Positions 32,182 through 40,428 of a stretch of 45,635 bases of DNA are shown here, piece by piece. Origin of the DNA: Lachnospiraceae bacterium. Its GTDB lineage: Bacteria; Bacillota; Clostridia; Lachnospirales; Lachnospiraceae. The notes beneath the pieces are model-generated. The model worked only from the letters and a program-made list of their open reading frames with translations, was not told where the DNA came from and searched no databases. The translations under genes were made by a program, and so were the position numbers. The stretch's first letter is position 1; every line of letters begins with the position of its first letter. The stretch covers positions 1-45,635 of the forward strand of contig JAJQBQ010000019.1 in assembly GCA_021203205.1 (NCBI GenBank). Direction: 5' to 3'.

Positions 32182-33735
32182 TCAGATCCGTTTCCACACA
32201 ACGCCTTCTCTGGTGTCCTTGAGCTCAATGCCCCTGTCCAGAAGCTCCTTGCGGATTTCATCTGCTCTGGCGAAGTTTTTCGCCTTCCTTGCCTGCGTGC
32301 GTTCGGCGATCAGTTCTTCAATTTCCGAGTCAAGAATCTCCTCCCTGCGCTCCGTTACAATCCCCAGCACATCGCAGAGTTTTTGCATGCAGCCTTCCAG
32401 CGCTTCGTAAAATGCGCGGTGCGTGCCCGATTCCATCGCGACGTTTCCGTATTTTACCAGCTCAAACAGAGCGGCGATGGCATCCGCCGTATTGAAATCA
32501 TCGTCCATCGCTTCCTCAAACTTGCGGACAAAGGGGGCGGTTCCTTCGATCAGTTTTTTCTCCTCCGCGGTCAGTTCCTCTGTCCTGCTGTCCGTTTCGG
32601 TCAAAACCGGCTTTTCCGAAACACCCTTCGCATCCTTCGCTTCCGCTTCCCTGCCGGCGCCTCTGCCGCTCGCCTTGGCATTTTCCGCCGCATTTTTCGC
32701 CGAATCTCCCTCGGAAGCCGCTTCCGCTTTTCTCCGCAGGGTTTCGAACGCGGTCAGAATGCGGTCCAGCCCGTTTTTCGCCGCCTCCATCAGCTCCGCA
32801 CTGAAGTTCAGGGGGCTGCGGTAATGGGCACTCAGCATGAAGAAACGCAGTACCTGAAGGTCGTACTTCTCTGAGATGTCGCGCACGGTGAAGAAATTGC
32901 CGAGAGATTTGCTCATCTTTTCCGCCACGTGCGTTTCTTCATTTACAATGTTCAAAAAGGCGTTATGCATCCAGTAATGAGCGAAGGGCACGCCGTTGGC
33001 CGCCTCGCTCTGGGCGATCTCATTTTCATGGTGCGGAAACACCAGATCCTCGCCGCCGGCATGGATATCGATGGTGTCGCCGAGGTAGTGCTTCGACATC
33101 ACCGAGCATTCGATATGCCAGCCCGGTCGGCCCCTGCCCCAGGGCGAATCCCAGAAAGGCTCTCCTTCCTTCATGGGCTTCCAGAGCACGAAATCCAGCG
33201 GATCCTCCTTCTCATCCTCACCGGCCACTTTAATGGAGCGGTGTCCGGCCTCCAGATCCTCCAGATTTTTCTTTGACAGCTTTCCATAATCCTTGAATTT
33301 TGCGGTGCGATAGTACACCGTACCATTTTTCGCGTAGGCATAGCCCTTTTCAATCAGTGTGGAAATCATATCAATCATGCCGCCGATCTCCTGGGTGGCC
33401 AGCGGGTGCGTTGTAGCCGGGCACACATTCATTCCTGCCATATCCCGCTTGCACTCCGCAATATAGCGCGTGGAGATAACGTCCGCAGTCGTGTGCTCCT
33501 CCTGGGCCTTTTTGATGATCTTGTCGTCCACATCCGTGAAGTTCGAGACGTAATTCACCTCGTAGCCACAGTACTCAAAATAGCGGCGCACCGTGTCGAA
33601 TACAATCATGGGGCGTGCGTTGCCGATATGGATCAGGTTGTATACGGTGGGGCCACACACATACATGCTCACTTTATGATCCTGTATGGGAACGAACTCC
33701 TCCTTGCGACCCGTAAGGGTATTATAAATCTTCAT
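32182..33735 (-). CDS. cysS: Cysteinyl-tRNA synthetase with low-complexity insert
   Basis: Class I synthetase of 517 residues that charges tRNA-Cys. The HIGH-like motif is HIGN (36-39), KMSKS is at 273-277, and the zinc/cysteine site is Cys27, Cys210, His235 and Glu239 ([21 protein letters not shown]). Residues about 336-390 form an Ala/Lys/Glu/Gly-rich insert ([20 protein letters not shown] and onward) between the catalytic and anticodon-binding parts; typical enzymes are about 50 residues shorter. The C-terminus [20 protein letters not shown] is standard. The ATG at 33735 follows AAAAGGAGGAATCATATTCTG; I see no T-box in the 108-bp spacer behind ispF. Confidence 0.97.
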   Translation of the reverse strand: MKIYNTLTGRKEEFVPIQDHKVSMYVCGPTVYNLIHIGNARPMIVFDTVRRYFEYCGYEVNYVSNFTDVDDKIIKKAQEEHTTADVISTRYIAECKRDMAGMNVCPATTHPLATQEIGGMIDMISTLIEKGYAYAKNGTVYYRTAKFKDYGKLSKKNLEDLEAGHRSIKVAGEDEKEDPLDFVLWKPMKEGEPFWDSPWGRGRPGWHIECSVMSKHYLGDTIDIHAGGEDLVFPHHENEIAQSEAANGVPFAHYWMHNAFLNIVNEETHVAEKMSKSLGNFFTVRDISEKYDLQVLRFFMLSAHYRSPLNFSAELMEAAKNGLDRILTAFETLRRKAEAASEGDSAKNAAENAKASGRGAGREAEAKDAKGVSEKPVLTETDSRTEELTAEEKKLIEGTAPFVRKFEEAMDDDFNTADAIAALFELVKYGNVAMESGTHRAFYEALEGCMQKLCDVLGIVTERREEILDSEIEELIAERTQARKAKNFARADEIRKELLDRGIELKDTREGVVWKRI

Positions 33736-33843
33736 CAGAATATGATTCCTCCTTTTTCCTGTCTTTCTTTTGTCGTCTGAATCATTTTATGACACCGGAA
33801 TGCAGCCATTGGGACTCCAAAACTCCGGAGATCTGCTTTTTTA

Positions 33844-34323
33844 TCAGACCCGTGTAATCAGCGCGACGGCCTGTGCCGCGATGCCTTCCCCCGCGCCGGT
33901 AAAGCCCAGTCCTTCCTCCGTGGTGGCCTTCACGCTGACCTGATCGATGGAAATTCCCGCGTCTGCGGCAATATTTGCCCGCATCGCTTCCCGGTAAGGC
34001 GCAAGCTTCGGACGCTGCGCAATAAGATTGGCGTCAATATTTTCCACCCGATAGCCGTGTTCACGCAGCAGACCGCAGACCCTCACCAGCAGCATCCGGC
34101 TGTCACAGCCACGGTAAGCCGGGTCACTGTCCGGAAAGTGCTGACCGATATCGCCAAGGGCCGCCGCCCCCAAAAGCGCATCCATAATGGCATGGAGCAG
34201 AACATCCGCGTCCGAATGGCCCAGCAGCCCCTTCTCATACGGAATATCCACCCCGCCCAGAATTAATTTTCGTCCCTCAACAAGGCGGTGAACATCGTAA
34301 CCGATTCCGATTCGCATAGACAT
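33844..34323 (-). CDS. ispF: 2-C-methyl-D-erythritol 2,4-cyclodiphosphate synthase
   Basis: Zinc enzyme of 159 residues in the MEP isoprenoid pathway. Signatures: [20 protein letters not shown] with the metal-binding Asp-Val-His, [35 protein letters not shown], and [20 protein letters not shown]. Two candidate starts exist, ATG 34323 and ATG 34317; GAGGTTAG is 4 bp before the first and 10 bp before the second, so the protein may begin MRIGIG. It heads the minus-strand ispF-cysS-mrnC-rlmB-sigH series. Confidence 0.96.
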   Translation of the reverse strand: MSMRIGIGYDVHRLVEGRKLILGGVDIPYEKGLLGHSDADVLLHAIMDALLGAAALGDIGQHFPDSDPAYRGCDSRMLLVRVCGLLREHGYRVENIDANLIAQRPKLAPYREAMRANIAADAGISIDQVSVKATTEEGLGFTGAGEGIAAQAVALITRV

Positions 34324-34449
34324 CTAACCTCTTTCTTCTTACGAAACTTCCGAATGCAGATGTATTTTCCGCATTCGATGCCGGGACATTATATAACCGA
34401 TTCCGGGTATGTGCAAGCGAGAAGCGAAAAAAAAATTATAAAAAATCGG

Positions 34450-34478
34450 TTGACAAACCGCAACGGAGCGGCTATAAT
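34450..34478 (+). promoter_or_regulatory. Perfect consensus promoter of tRNA-Met
   Basis: TTGACA (34450-34455), 17 bp, TATAAT (34473-34478), 36 bp before the tRNA. The GC-rich ACGGCTCG after the -10 resembles the discriminator of growth-rate-controlled stable RNA promoters. Confidence 0.93.
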
Positions 34479-34514
34479 ACGGCTCGTTGTGTTGCAGAAC
34501 ACAAATCAATTTAT

Positions 34515-34588
34515 GGCGAGATAGCTCAGTTGGCTAGAGCACGCGGTTCATACCCGCGGTGTCAAGGGTTCGAATCCCCTTCTCGCTA
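34515..34588 (+). tRNA. tRNA-Met (CAT), elongator type
   Basis: 74-nt cloverleaf: acceptor GGCGAGA/TCTCGCT, D arm GCTCAGTTGGCTAGAGC, anticodon stem CGCGG/CCGCG with loop TTCATAC, variable loop GTGTC, T arm AAGGG/CCCCT. The loop and stem match elongator rather than initiator tRNA. The first acceptor pair is G-U and the T stem has an A-C mismatch at its second pair. CCA is not encoded. Confidence 0.93.
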
Positions 34589-34590
34589 CG

Positions 34591-34621
34591 AAAAGAGTTC
34601 CCTGAGGCGGAACTCTTTTTT
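34591..34621 (+). terminator. Terminator shared by tRNA-Met and eutH
   Basis: AAAAGAGTTCC and GGAACTCTTTTT flank a 7-nt loop. T-tracts occur in both directions, so it can end the tRNA transcript (plus) and the eutH end of the rnf transcript (minus). Confidence 0.9.
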
Positions 34622-34634
34622 GTTTGCCGGCTAC

Positions 34635-35714
34635 TTAATTCACCTTCTTTTTTCTCGTAACCAGCGCCGCCAGCGCCACAGCCACGACTCCCGATGTAAG
34701 TTTGCCGATCATCATCGGCCCGATCATGTCCGGCCGCACGGACGCGGTGAACCCAAGATGCGCCCCCACCGATGCCGCCGCGCAAACCACCCAGGCGGAA
34801 TTTAAGATTTTCCCCCGCTCATCCATGTCACGAAGCATGGAAAAGACAGGCACGGAATTCACCAGCGCCACAAGAAAACCCAGCATGCTGACCGTGTTCA
34901 GACCGATCTTTGTGCCCAGTTTCGCCAGCGGCTTTTCCACCGCCTTCTGCACCAGCAAAATAATGGGATAACTGCCCATAAGCACGATGCCGATGCTGAT
35001 CAGCACGTCCGTCCCCTCCGAAAGCTCGTACATGCCGGGAATAAGACAGATGCCGGTGAGTGTCTGAAAACCCGCCGCAGCCAGACCGACCGTGGCGACA
35101 CAGGTGATAAAGCGCCCGAATACCGAGAAGGCGCGCACCAGAAAATGCGGACAAAGCTTTAAGCCGAGCCCCAGAAGCGCCGCCAGAAGGATCAGCGGGA
35201 TGCAGTTTTTAAAGAGCAGCCAGAAAGACAGTCCGCAGGATAGTCCTCCGAGGATACTGCCGAAAGGCATGGCGATGATGCCGATCGTTACGCCTTTAAA
35301 AAAACTCTCGTAATTTTCCTTTCCGCAGAGCGTAATGCCCACAGGAATGGCAAAGACGATGGTGCAGCCGATCATGGAGGCGATGGTTGTCCCGGCATAG
35401 ATGCCCAAAAGCTCATTTTCCGCCAGTTCTACGGCAAGCGAATAGCCGCCCATGTCATTCGCCAAAATCATGGCGAACATGGAGGGATCCAGCCCCACCG
35501 CTTTAAAGACCGGAATCACCACCGGTCCCAGCACATTGGCGATGACCGGCGCCAGGCAGATAATCCCCACCATATTCAGGCCTACCGGGCCGATATTTTT
35601 AAATCCTTCCTCAAATCTTTCCCCGAGACCGAAGCGGTTCCCGAAAATGCGGTCGAGTGCTCCTAAGAGCACGCCGACCGCGACCACATACATGACAATA
35701 TCATTGAAATTCAT
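34635..35714 (-). CDS. eutH: EutH-family ethanolamine transporter-like protein
   Basis: Polytopic membrane protein of 359 residues with about 10-11 hydrophobic segments, matching EutH, proposed to facilitate ethanolamine uptake. Recognisable stretches are MNFNDIVMYVVAVGVLLGAL, GFKNIGPVGLNMVGIICLAP, MFAMILANDMGGYSLAVELA and AAASVGAHLGFTASVRPDMI. No other eut gene (ammonia lyase, shell proteins, two-component system) is in the window. It starts 6 bp after the rnfB stop and so is at the end of the rnf transcript. The ribosome binding site GGTGATGAGGC is weak. An orphan role, perhaps with another amine substrate, is possible. Confidence 0.88.
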   Translation of the reverse strand: MNFNDIVMYVVAVGVLLGALDRIFGNRFGLGERFEEGFKNIGPVGLNMVGIICLAPVIANVLGPVVIPVFKAVGLDPSMFAMILANDMGGYSLAVELAENELLGIYAGTTIASMIGCTIVFAIPVGITLCGKENYESFFKGVTIGIIAMPFGSILGGLSCGLSFWLLFKNCIPLILLAALLGLGLKLCPHFLVRAFSVFGRFITCVATVGLAAAGFQTLTGICLIPGMYELSEGTDVLISIGIVLMGSYPIILLVQKAVEKPLAKLGTKIGLNTVSMLGFLVALVNSVPVFSMLRDMDERGKILNSAWVVCAAASVGAHLGFTASVRPDMIGPMMIGKLTSGVVAVALAALVTRKKKVN

Positions 35715-35720
35715 GCCTCA

Positions 35721-36509
35721 TCACCGGAATATAATAACTTTCTTCGGACATTTTTCGGCGCAGATGCCGCATCCGGTACACTTGTCATAGTCTATGTGTG
35801 CCAGATTATTTTCCACCGTGATGGCCTTCTCCGGGCAGTTTTTCTCGCAGATTTTGCACCCGATACAGCCCACTTCGCAGGCCGCCATCACATCCTTGCC
35901 CTTGTCTTTCGAGCTGCAGCGCACCTGAGTCTTCGCCTCATACGGGATAAGCTCGATGAGGCCCTTCGGACAGGCACTCACGCACTTGCCGCAGGCGGTG
36001 CATTTTTCCCGGTCGACCATGGCAATGCCGTCTGCCAGATGCATGGCATCAAACTGACAGGCCGCCACACAGCTGCCGTAGCCCAGACAGCCGTAGGCGC
36101 AGGCCTTCGGCCCGCCGCCGGTGGTGCCCGCCGCATCCACACAGCTTGTCACTCCGTGGTACTGATACCTCTCTTTTGCTCTGTCGCAGGTGCCGCCGCA
36201 GCGCACGAAAGCCACCCGGTGCACCACCTCGTCCGAGGTGCCCATAATCTCGCCGATGGCGGCCGCAGTGGCAGCACCGCCAACCGGACAGGCATTGGAT
36301 TTCGCCTCGCCTGCCGCGATCGCCTTTGCCAGCGCATCACAGCCCGCATAACCGCATCCTCCACAGTTATTTCCCGGCAGTGCCTCACGGATGGCGACCT
36401 CTCTCGGATCCTCTTGTACTTTGAATTTTTCTCCTGCCACGCCCAGCAGAATACCGATCAGCAGACCGACTCCCCCGACAAGCGCGGCGGCAAGTAAAGC
36501 TCCTGTCAT
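35721..36509 (-). CDS. rnfB: Rnf complex subunit B, iron-sulfur protein
   Basis: Membrane-anchored ferredoxin-like subunit of 262 residues that accepts electrons from reduced ferredoxin in the Rnf ferredoxin:NAD oxidoreductase, a Na+ or H+ pump. It has an N-terminal membrane helix (2-24), the Fe4S4 domain NNCGGCGYAGCDALAKAI with CPVGG (Cys49, 52, 57, 74), then ferredoxin clusters CTACGKCVSACP, GCIGCKICEKNCP and CTGCGICAEKCP. The start at 36509 is chosen because AAAAAGGAGAAATCT precedes it; the upstream Met is unsupported. It is separated from rnfA by a pyridoxamine kinase gene, unusual since rnfB normally follows rnfA directly. Confidence 0.95.
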   Translation of the reverse strand: MTGALLAAALVGGVGLLIGILLGVAGEKFKVQEDPREVAIREALPGNNCGGCGYAGCDALAKAIAAGEAKSNACPVGGAATAAAIGEIMGTSDEVVHRVAFVRCGGTCDRAKERYQYHGVTSCVDAAGTTGGGPKACAYGCLGYGSCVAACQFDAMHLADGIAMVDREKCTACGKCVSACPKGLIELIPYEAKTQVRCSSKDKGKDVMAACEVGCIGCKICEKNCPEKAITVENNLAHIDYDKCTGCGICAEKCPKKVIIFR

Positions 36510-36649
36510 AGATTTCTCCTTTTTCTTATGAATCACACGCGATCATTTCCCGTGTAACATAGCGACAAATTATGCCGTTCCTGTAAACATATGGATTTCC
36601 CGGCACCGGCATCAGAAAGCACAGAAACGATCGCTTCGTATTGACTTCC

Positions 36650-36716
36650 GAGTCAGATGCTCGCATCCAAATTCATGTGTTTGGGGATCCGCAGTGCCAG
36701 GGGATTTCCCCCAAAC
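36650..36716. repeat. Dispersed repeat copy and hairpin between pdxY and rnfB
   Basis: Bases 36650-36685 match, reverse complemented, 32014-32049 with four transitions out of 36. An overlapping hairpin, GTTTGGGG (36679-36686) with CCCCCAAAC (36708-36716), follows the kinase stop by 20 bp and may act as its terminator or processing site. The whole 226-bp spacer has no gene. Confidence 0.75.
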
Positions 36717-36735
36717 ATTATTCCTCACAAATAAT

Positions 36736-37563
36736 TTAGAGATTACTCTCTGCCAGAACGGTCTCAAACTTTACTCCGTATCCATGACTTTCATCGGGCA
36801 ATGTATTGCGGATACTCTTTACCACAAACTCGCAGGAATCTTTCAAAGTTGTATAAATATCCTTCCCGTTTACGACATCCGCGATCGCCACACTTGAAAA
36901 GACATCGCCGGTGCCGTGGTAGTTTTTCGGGATCCATTCCGTGAAGTATTCCGTATACTGTTCGCTTTCCTTCTGCCAGGCAATCGCACCAAGGTGCCCC
37001 GGCTCATAGGAAACGCCGGTCAGGATCACCGTCTTCGGCCCCATATCCGCCAGCTGTTTTGCGATCTGAAGAATTTCCTCTTTCGTGTATGTCTCCTTCC
37101 AGCGCGTATCCAGCAGGAAAGCGGCCTCCGTCAGGTTCGGCAGGATCAGATCCGCCTCGCGCACGATCTCGCGCATACCAAGCACAATATCTTCATTCAG
37201 CGCCGTATACAGCTTTCCATAATCCGCCATGGCCGGGTCCACGATCAGAAGACCGCCCGGATTTAAGATGTCCTCCTTCGCCTGACGGATCAGATCGAAC
37301 TGCCTCGCGTCACCAATGTAACCGGTATAGATGGCATCAAAGCGGATGCCCTCACTGATCCAGTGATTCAGAATCTTCGGCATCTCATCGGTGAGATCCA
37401 GAAAGGTGAAATTCTTAAATCCGCCGGTATGTGTGCTTAAGATCCCAGAGGGAAGAATCGCGGTTTCAATTCCGTATGCGGAAAGAATCGGCAGCGCAAC
37501 TGTCAGAGAGCACTGGCCGTAACAGGAAATATCCTGAATTGATACTATTTTTTTCGTAGACAT
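36736..37563 (-). CDS. pdxY: Pyridoxamine/pyridoxal kinase
   Basis: Ribokinase-fold vitamin B6 kinase of 275 residues that phosphorylates pyridoxal or pyridoxamine with ATP. Signatures: KIVSIQDISCYGQCSLTVAL at the N-terminus, SGILSTHTGGFKNFTF, YTGYIGDARQ, LIVDPAMADYGKLY, LPNLTEAAFLL and the phosphate-binding YHGTGDVFSS. The ATG at 37563 is preceded by GGGAGGATAGT; the open frame upstream is not needed. It sits inside the rnf operon, between rnfA and rnfB, with a 194-bp spacer before and 226 bp after. I found no clear promoter of its own. A functional link to Rnf is not known. Confidence 0.92.
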   Translation of the reverse strand: MSTKKIVSIQDISCYGQCSLTVALPILSAYGIETAILPSGILSTHTGGFKNFTFLDLTDEMPKILNHWISEGIRFDAIYTGYIGDARQFDLIRQAKEDILNPGGLLIVDPAMADYGKLYTALNEDIVLGMREIVREADLILPNLTEAAFLLDTRWKETYTKEEILQIAKQLADMGPKTVILTGVSYEPGHLGAIAWQKESEQYTEYFTEWIPKNYHGTGDVFSSVAIADVVNGKDIYTTLKDSCEFVVKSIRNTLPDESHGYGVKFETVLAESNL

Positions 37564-37757
37564 ACTATCCTCCCAGCCCAAATCACCTGTCCTGCTATAA
37601 AAGTCTGTCCGGTAGCCAACCATGCGTCAAAAGTTAACGCGAAACGGTAACTTGATTGCGCAGAACAAATCGTCAGACTATTGACAACCAGGACTATCTG
37701 AAATGATTCCGGCTCTTAATCAAAAAATAAATTGCACAAATAATAGTTCGATATGCA

Positions 37758-38348
37758 TCATATGATCCCAGAAAATCCCATAAATGCAATGGCCATGAGA
37801 CCCGCCGTCAGAAGCTCAATGGCCTTGCCCTGAAACGGCTTCGGAATGTCATTATATTCCATCTTCTCCCGCAGCCCGGCGAGAATGACAATGGCGATGG
37901 TGAAACCGATCGCCGTGCCAAAGCCGTTGACAATGCTCTCGATGAGCGAATAAGAATTCTGAATATTAGTGATAGCGATACCCAGCACCGCGCAGTTTGT
38001 CGTGATCAGCGGCAGATATACGCCCAGGGCCTGGTAGAGGGACGAAATAAACTTCTTTAAGAACATCTCCAGAAACTGCACCAGCGCGGCAATCACGAGG
38101 ATGAAGACGATGGTCTGCAGGTACGTCAGATCCGCAGCGCACAGCGGCGCTCCCTCGTTCAGAATGCCGACCTGAATGCCGTAGGTGACCGCCGAGGCGA
38201 TGGTAAGCACAAACGTGACCGCCGCGCCCATGCCGGCCGCCGTCTCGATTTTTCGGGACACACCCAGAAACGGGCAGAGACCCAGAAACTGATTTAAGAC
38301 TACATTATTGACCAGCGCTGCGCTGATCGCGATTAAAAGTAATGACAT
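37758..38348 (-). CDS. rnfA: Rnf complex subunit A
   Basis: Integral membrane subunit of 196 residues with six expected helices. The family start MSLLLIAISAALVNNVVLNQ and FLGLCPFLGVSRKIETAAGM are seen. Cys25 and the Cys in TNCAVLGIAI correspond to residues that, with RnfE, hold an iron centre inside the membrane in characterised complexes. The stretch GFGTAIGFTIAIVILAGLRE is typical. GGTGAGAATTAAGCT precedes the ATG, 3 bp after the rnfE stop, so translation is coupled. Confidence 0.97.
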   Translation of the reverse strand: MSLLLIAISAALVNNVVLNQFLGLCPFLGVSRKIETAAGMGAAVTFVLTIASAVTYGIQVGILNEGAPLCAADLTYLQTIVFILVIAALVQFLEMFLKKFISSLYQALGVYLPLITTNCAVLGIAITNIQNSYSLIESIVNGFGTAIGFTIAIVILAGLREKMEYNDIPKPFQGKAIELLTAGLMAIAFMGFSGII

Positions 38349-38351
38349 AGC

Positions 38352-39398
38352 TTAATTCTCACCCCCCTTTTCCTGGATATTCACATTTTGATTCTGTTCT
38401 CCGACAGCTTCTGTCGTCTGATCAACACTTCCGTTTTTCACAGAAATCGCTGCATCGGCTGCTTCGCCGGCGACCGGTTTTTCCGTCTCCGGTGAAACAC
38501 TTTCCGCCTTTGGGGATTCTTCCGGTGTACTCACCGGCGCTATATTTTTCGCGGTTTCCTTATCCCTCGAAATTTCCGACGCTTTTGGCGCTTCCTTCAT
38601 CGCCGCTGTTTCAGGATCCTTCACGGATCCTTTCCCCGTCATCTCTGCTTTCCTGCCTACTGCAGCCTCCGAAGCTTTCTGGAAGCCGTTTGCTACATCT
38701 GCCTGCATTCTGCTCTCGCACCCTTCCGTCTGCCCGCAGATGGCGCAATCGCCGCAGCACCTGGCCTCGATCGGCTTTTTGCCCTCTCTTAAGCGGATGC
38801 GGTTCTGCGCAGCCACCAGAAAGGCCAGCACGAAAAACGCCCCCGGCGCCAGCACCATGATACTGATGGGCGTGCCGCCCGAAAAGGCGGAGATCACTGC
38901 GCCCTCGCCGTAGAGAACGATGCCGCCGACAGAGCCGGAGCCAAGAAGTTCACGAAAGGCACCCAAAAGTCCCAGCGCCACCGTGAAACCCAGGCCCATG
39001 CCGATGCCGTCGCAGGCGGAAAGACCCACGGAATTTTTGGAGGCGTAGGCCTCCGCCCGCCCTAAAATGATGCAGTTCACCACAATCAGCGGGATATAAA
39101 TACCCAGCGCATCATTTAAGGATGGCAAGTATGCCTGCAAAATAAACTGCACAATTGTCACGAAGCTCGCCACAATAACAATGTAGATCGGGACACGCAC
39201 CCGATCCGGGATGACCTTTCTGAGCAGTGAGATCATCACATTGCTCATGATCAGCACGACCGTGGTTGTCAGTCCCATGCCGATACCGTTGATGAGGGAA
39301 GTCGTCACGGCCAGCGTCGGACACATGCCCAGCGCCAGCACAAAGGTGGGATTCTCCTTCACCACGCCGTTATAGATACGTTCTGCGTATGAATTCAT
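38352..39398 (-). CDS. rnfE: Rnf complex subunit E with long C-terminal extension
   Basis: Integral membrane subunit, 348 residues with the start at 39398 (GAGGATTAGA before it). The first ~205 residues are a normal RnfE with Cys26 (LALGMCPTLAVTTS) and Cys109 (IVVNCIILGRAEAYAS), partners of RnfA for the intramembrane iron centre. After the last helix comes a cysteine cluster, RCCGDCAICGQTEGC (Cys214, 215, 218, 221, 227), then about 115 residues of Ala/Glu/Lys/Pro/Ser-rich low-complexity sequence. A typical RnfE ends near residue 200-210, so the tail is an addition on the cytoplasmic or outer face; topology should be modelled. The cluster could bind metal or an Fe-S centre. Confidence 0.94.
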   Translation of the reverse strand: MNSYAERIYNGVVKENPTFVLALGMCPTLAVTTSLINGIGMGLTTTVVLIMSNVMISLLRKVIPDRVRVPIYIVIVASFVTIVQFILQAYLPSLNDALGIYIPLIVVNCIILGRAEAYASKNSVGLSACDGIGMGLGFTVALGLLGAFRELLGSGSVGGIVLYGEGAVISAFSGGTPISIMVLAPGAFFVLAFLVAAQNRIRLREGKKPIEARCCGDCAICGQTEGCESRMQADVANGFQKASEAAVGRKAEMTGKGSVKDPETAAMKEAPKASEISRDKETAKNIAPVSTPEESPKAESVSPETEKPVAGEAADAAISVKNGSVDQTTEAVGEQNQNVNIQEKGGEN

Positions 39399-39608
39399 TC
39401 TAATCCTCATTCACTTCTTTCTTCTGCATACATCCACGTTGCCCGGATGCACCAGTGAACCTGCAACCTGTCACCAAATGACTTTTTCATCTTGCACCTT
39501 ATAATACGAAAACCTCAGGCATAGCCCGCTGCGCTTTCTTAATCAGAGTCTCATAGCTCCCGCATTATCCGGCGCAATCTGAACATGATGTTATCTTTTT
39601 GCAGTTCC
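39399..39608 (-). other. Wide spacer between rnfG and rnfE
   Basis: 210 bp without a supported gene, unlike the tight spacing usual in rnf operons. No promoter with good spacing is visible. A stretch GAAAACCTCAGG near 39506 resembles the 5' box of the conserved-loop hairpins, but no arm or loop follows. Confidence 0.4.
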
Positions 39609-40247
39609 TTACTCTCCTGCTTCTGATAAATATTGAAACATGGCGATGGCACCGTTCACCCCGTTCGTCACCGCGTTCGAAGTTCTGGTGGCTCCGCTGA
39701 TCGCGTCGATCACATTGTCGCCCGCATCTTCCGACTTGTTTTTTTCAACTTCGAATGCGTCGGTCTTTACGCCGGCGTACTGACCGATAAAACTTTCATC
39801 GGTCGCCTTCATGCCAAGGCCTGCAGTCTCGCTGATATCGGTGATGGACACGCCGCTCACCGTTCCGTCCGCCAAAATGCCCACGATCATCGTGATGCTG
39901 CCGCCGTAGCCTTCAAAGTCAGTCACCGTGATGGCGTAGCCAAGCCACTCGCCCGAAGCATCCTCCGCGCTGGTCACCTTGTCGACAGAGGCCTGGCTTG
40001 ATGTAATTCCGGCTGCAGATAGTGCTTCCTCCGCATCACCCGCTTCAAACTCCAGTTCCGTGAACGTGTTTCCATCCGGGAACACGGCCTGGTATGCTTC
40101 CTGCTCTTCTTTTTCCGACTGTGCTGTCCGGGCATCCAGTGTCACCGTGTAGACAAGTCCCAGCAGGAAACCGGCCACCAGCGTCACTGCAAAGAGAATC
40201 AGGGCATCCTTCACTACGCGGGGGACTGCGGAATTCTTATTCTTCAT
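39609..40247 (-). CDS. rnfG: Rnf complex subunit G, FMN-binding
   Basis: Membrane-anchored flavoprotein of 212 residues: an N-terminal helix (about 12-35) and an FMN-binding domain. The covalent FMN site is Thr187 in DAISGATRTSNAV, fitting the S/T-G-A-T flavinylation motif. Other family parts are YQAVFPDG, GYAITVTDFEGYGG and ITDISETAGLGMKATD. The ATG at 40247 follows AAGGAGGGCATCACAGT and overlaps the end of a 63-codon ORF by 11 bp. It passes electrons between the FMN of RnfD and RnfC/RnfB sides. Confidence 0.96.
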   Translation of the reverse strand: MKNKNSAVPRVVKDALILFAVTLVAGFLLGLVYTVTLDARTAQSEKEEQEAYQAVFPDGNTFTELEFEAGDAEEALSAAGITSSQASVDKVTSAEDASGEWLGYAITVTDFEGYGGSITMIVGILADGTVSGVSITDISETAGLGMKATDESFIGQYAGVKTDAFEVEKNKSEDAGDNVIDAISGATRTSNAVTNGVNGAIAMFQYLSEAGE

Positions 40248-40428
40248 ACTGTGATGCCCTCCTTACCCTGTCGAAATAACAATTTTCAAGCGGTGTTTCT
40301 TTTGAAACAAACATCTGTGACGAACAATCGGATATGTTACGGCGCAACTTCATTGGCTCCGCACCGATCATCGAAGCTGAACCGTTTCTGATCCCCGCTC
40401 CGATATTTAATATGTTTCTCCGACTCAT
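40237..40428 (-). CDS. Putative 63-aa protein coupled between rnfD and rnfG
   Basis: Its ATG (40426-40428) overlaps the rnfD stop (TGA, 40425-40427) as ATGA, with GAGGAGGGCATC as ribosome binding site, and its stop lies inside rnfG. The peptide is basic and soluble-looking (MSRRNILNIGAGIRNG at the start, YFDRVRRASQYEE at the end), with no motif I know. The 11 bases TGATGCCCTCC occur at both borders (40252-40262 and 40428-40438), so this may be an inserted segment with a duplicated target rather than an ancient gene. No family recognised. Confidence 0.4.
   Translation of the reverse strand: MSRRNILNIGAGIRNGSASMIGAEPMKLRRNISDCSSQMFVSKETPLENCYFDRVRRASQYEE

Noticed and set aside
33736-33843. T-box leader for cysS
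   Set aside because: I looked for the T-box core and specifier-like stem; the 108-bp spacer has neither.
39506-39517. GAAAACCTCAGG as a third copy of the conserved-loop hairpin
   Set aside because: Only the 5' box is similar; neither the 27-nt loop nor any inverted arm follows it.
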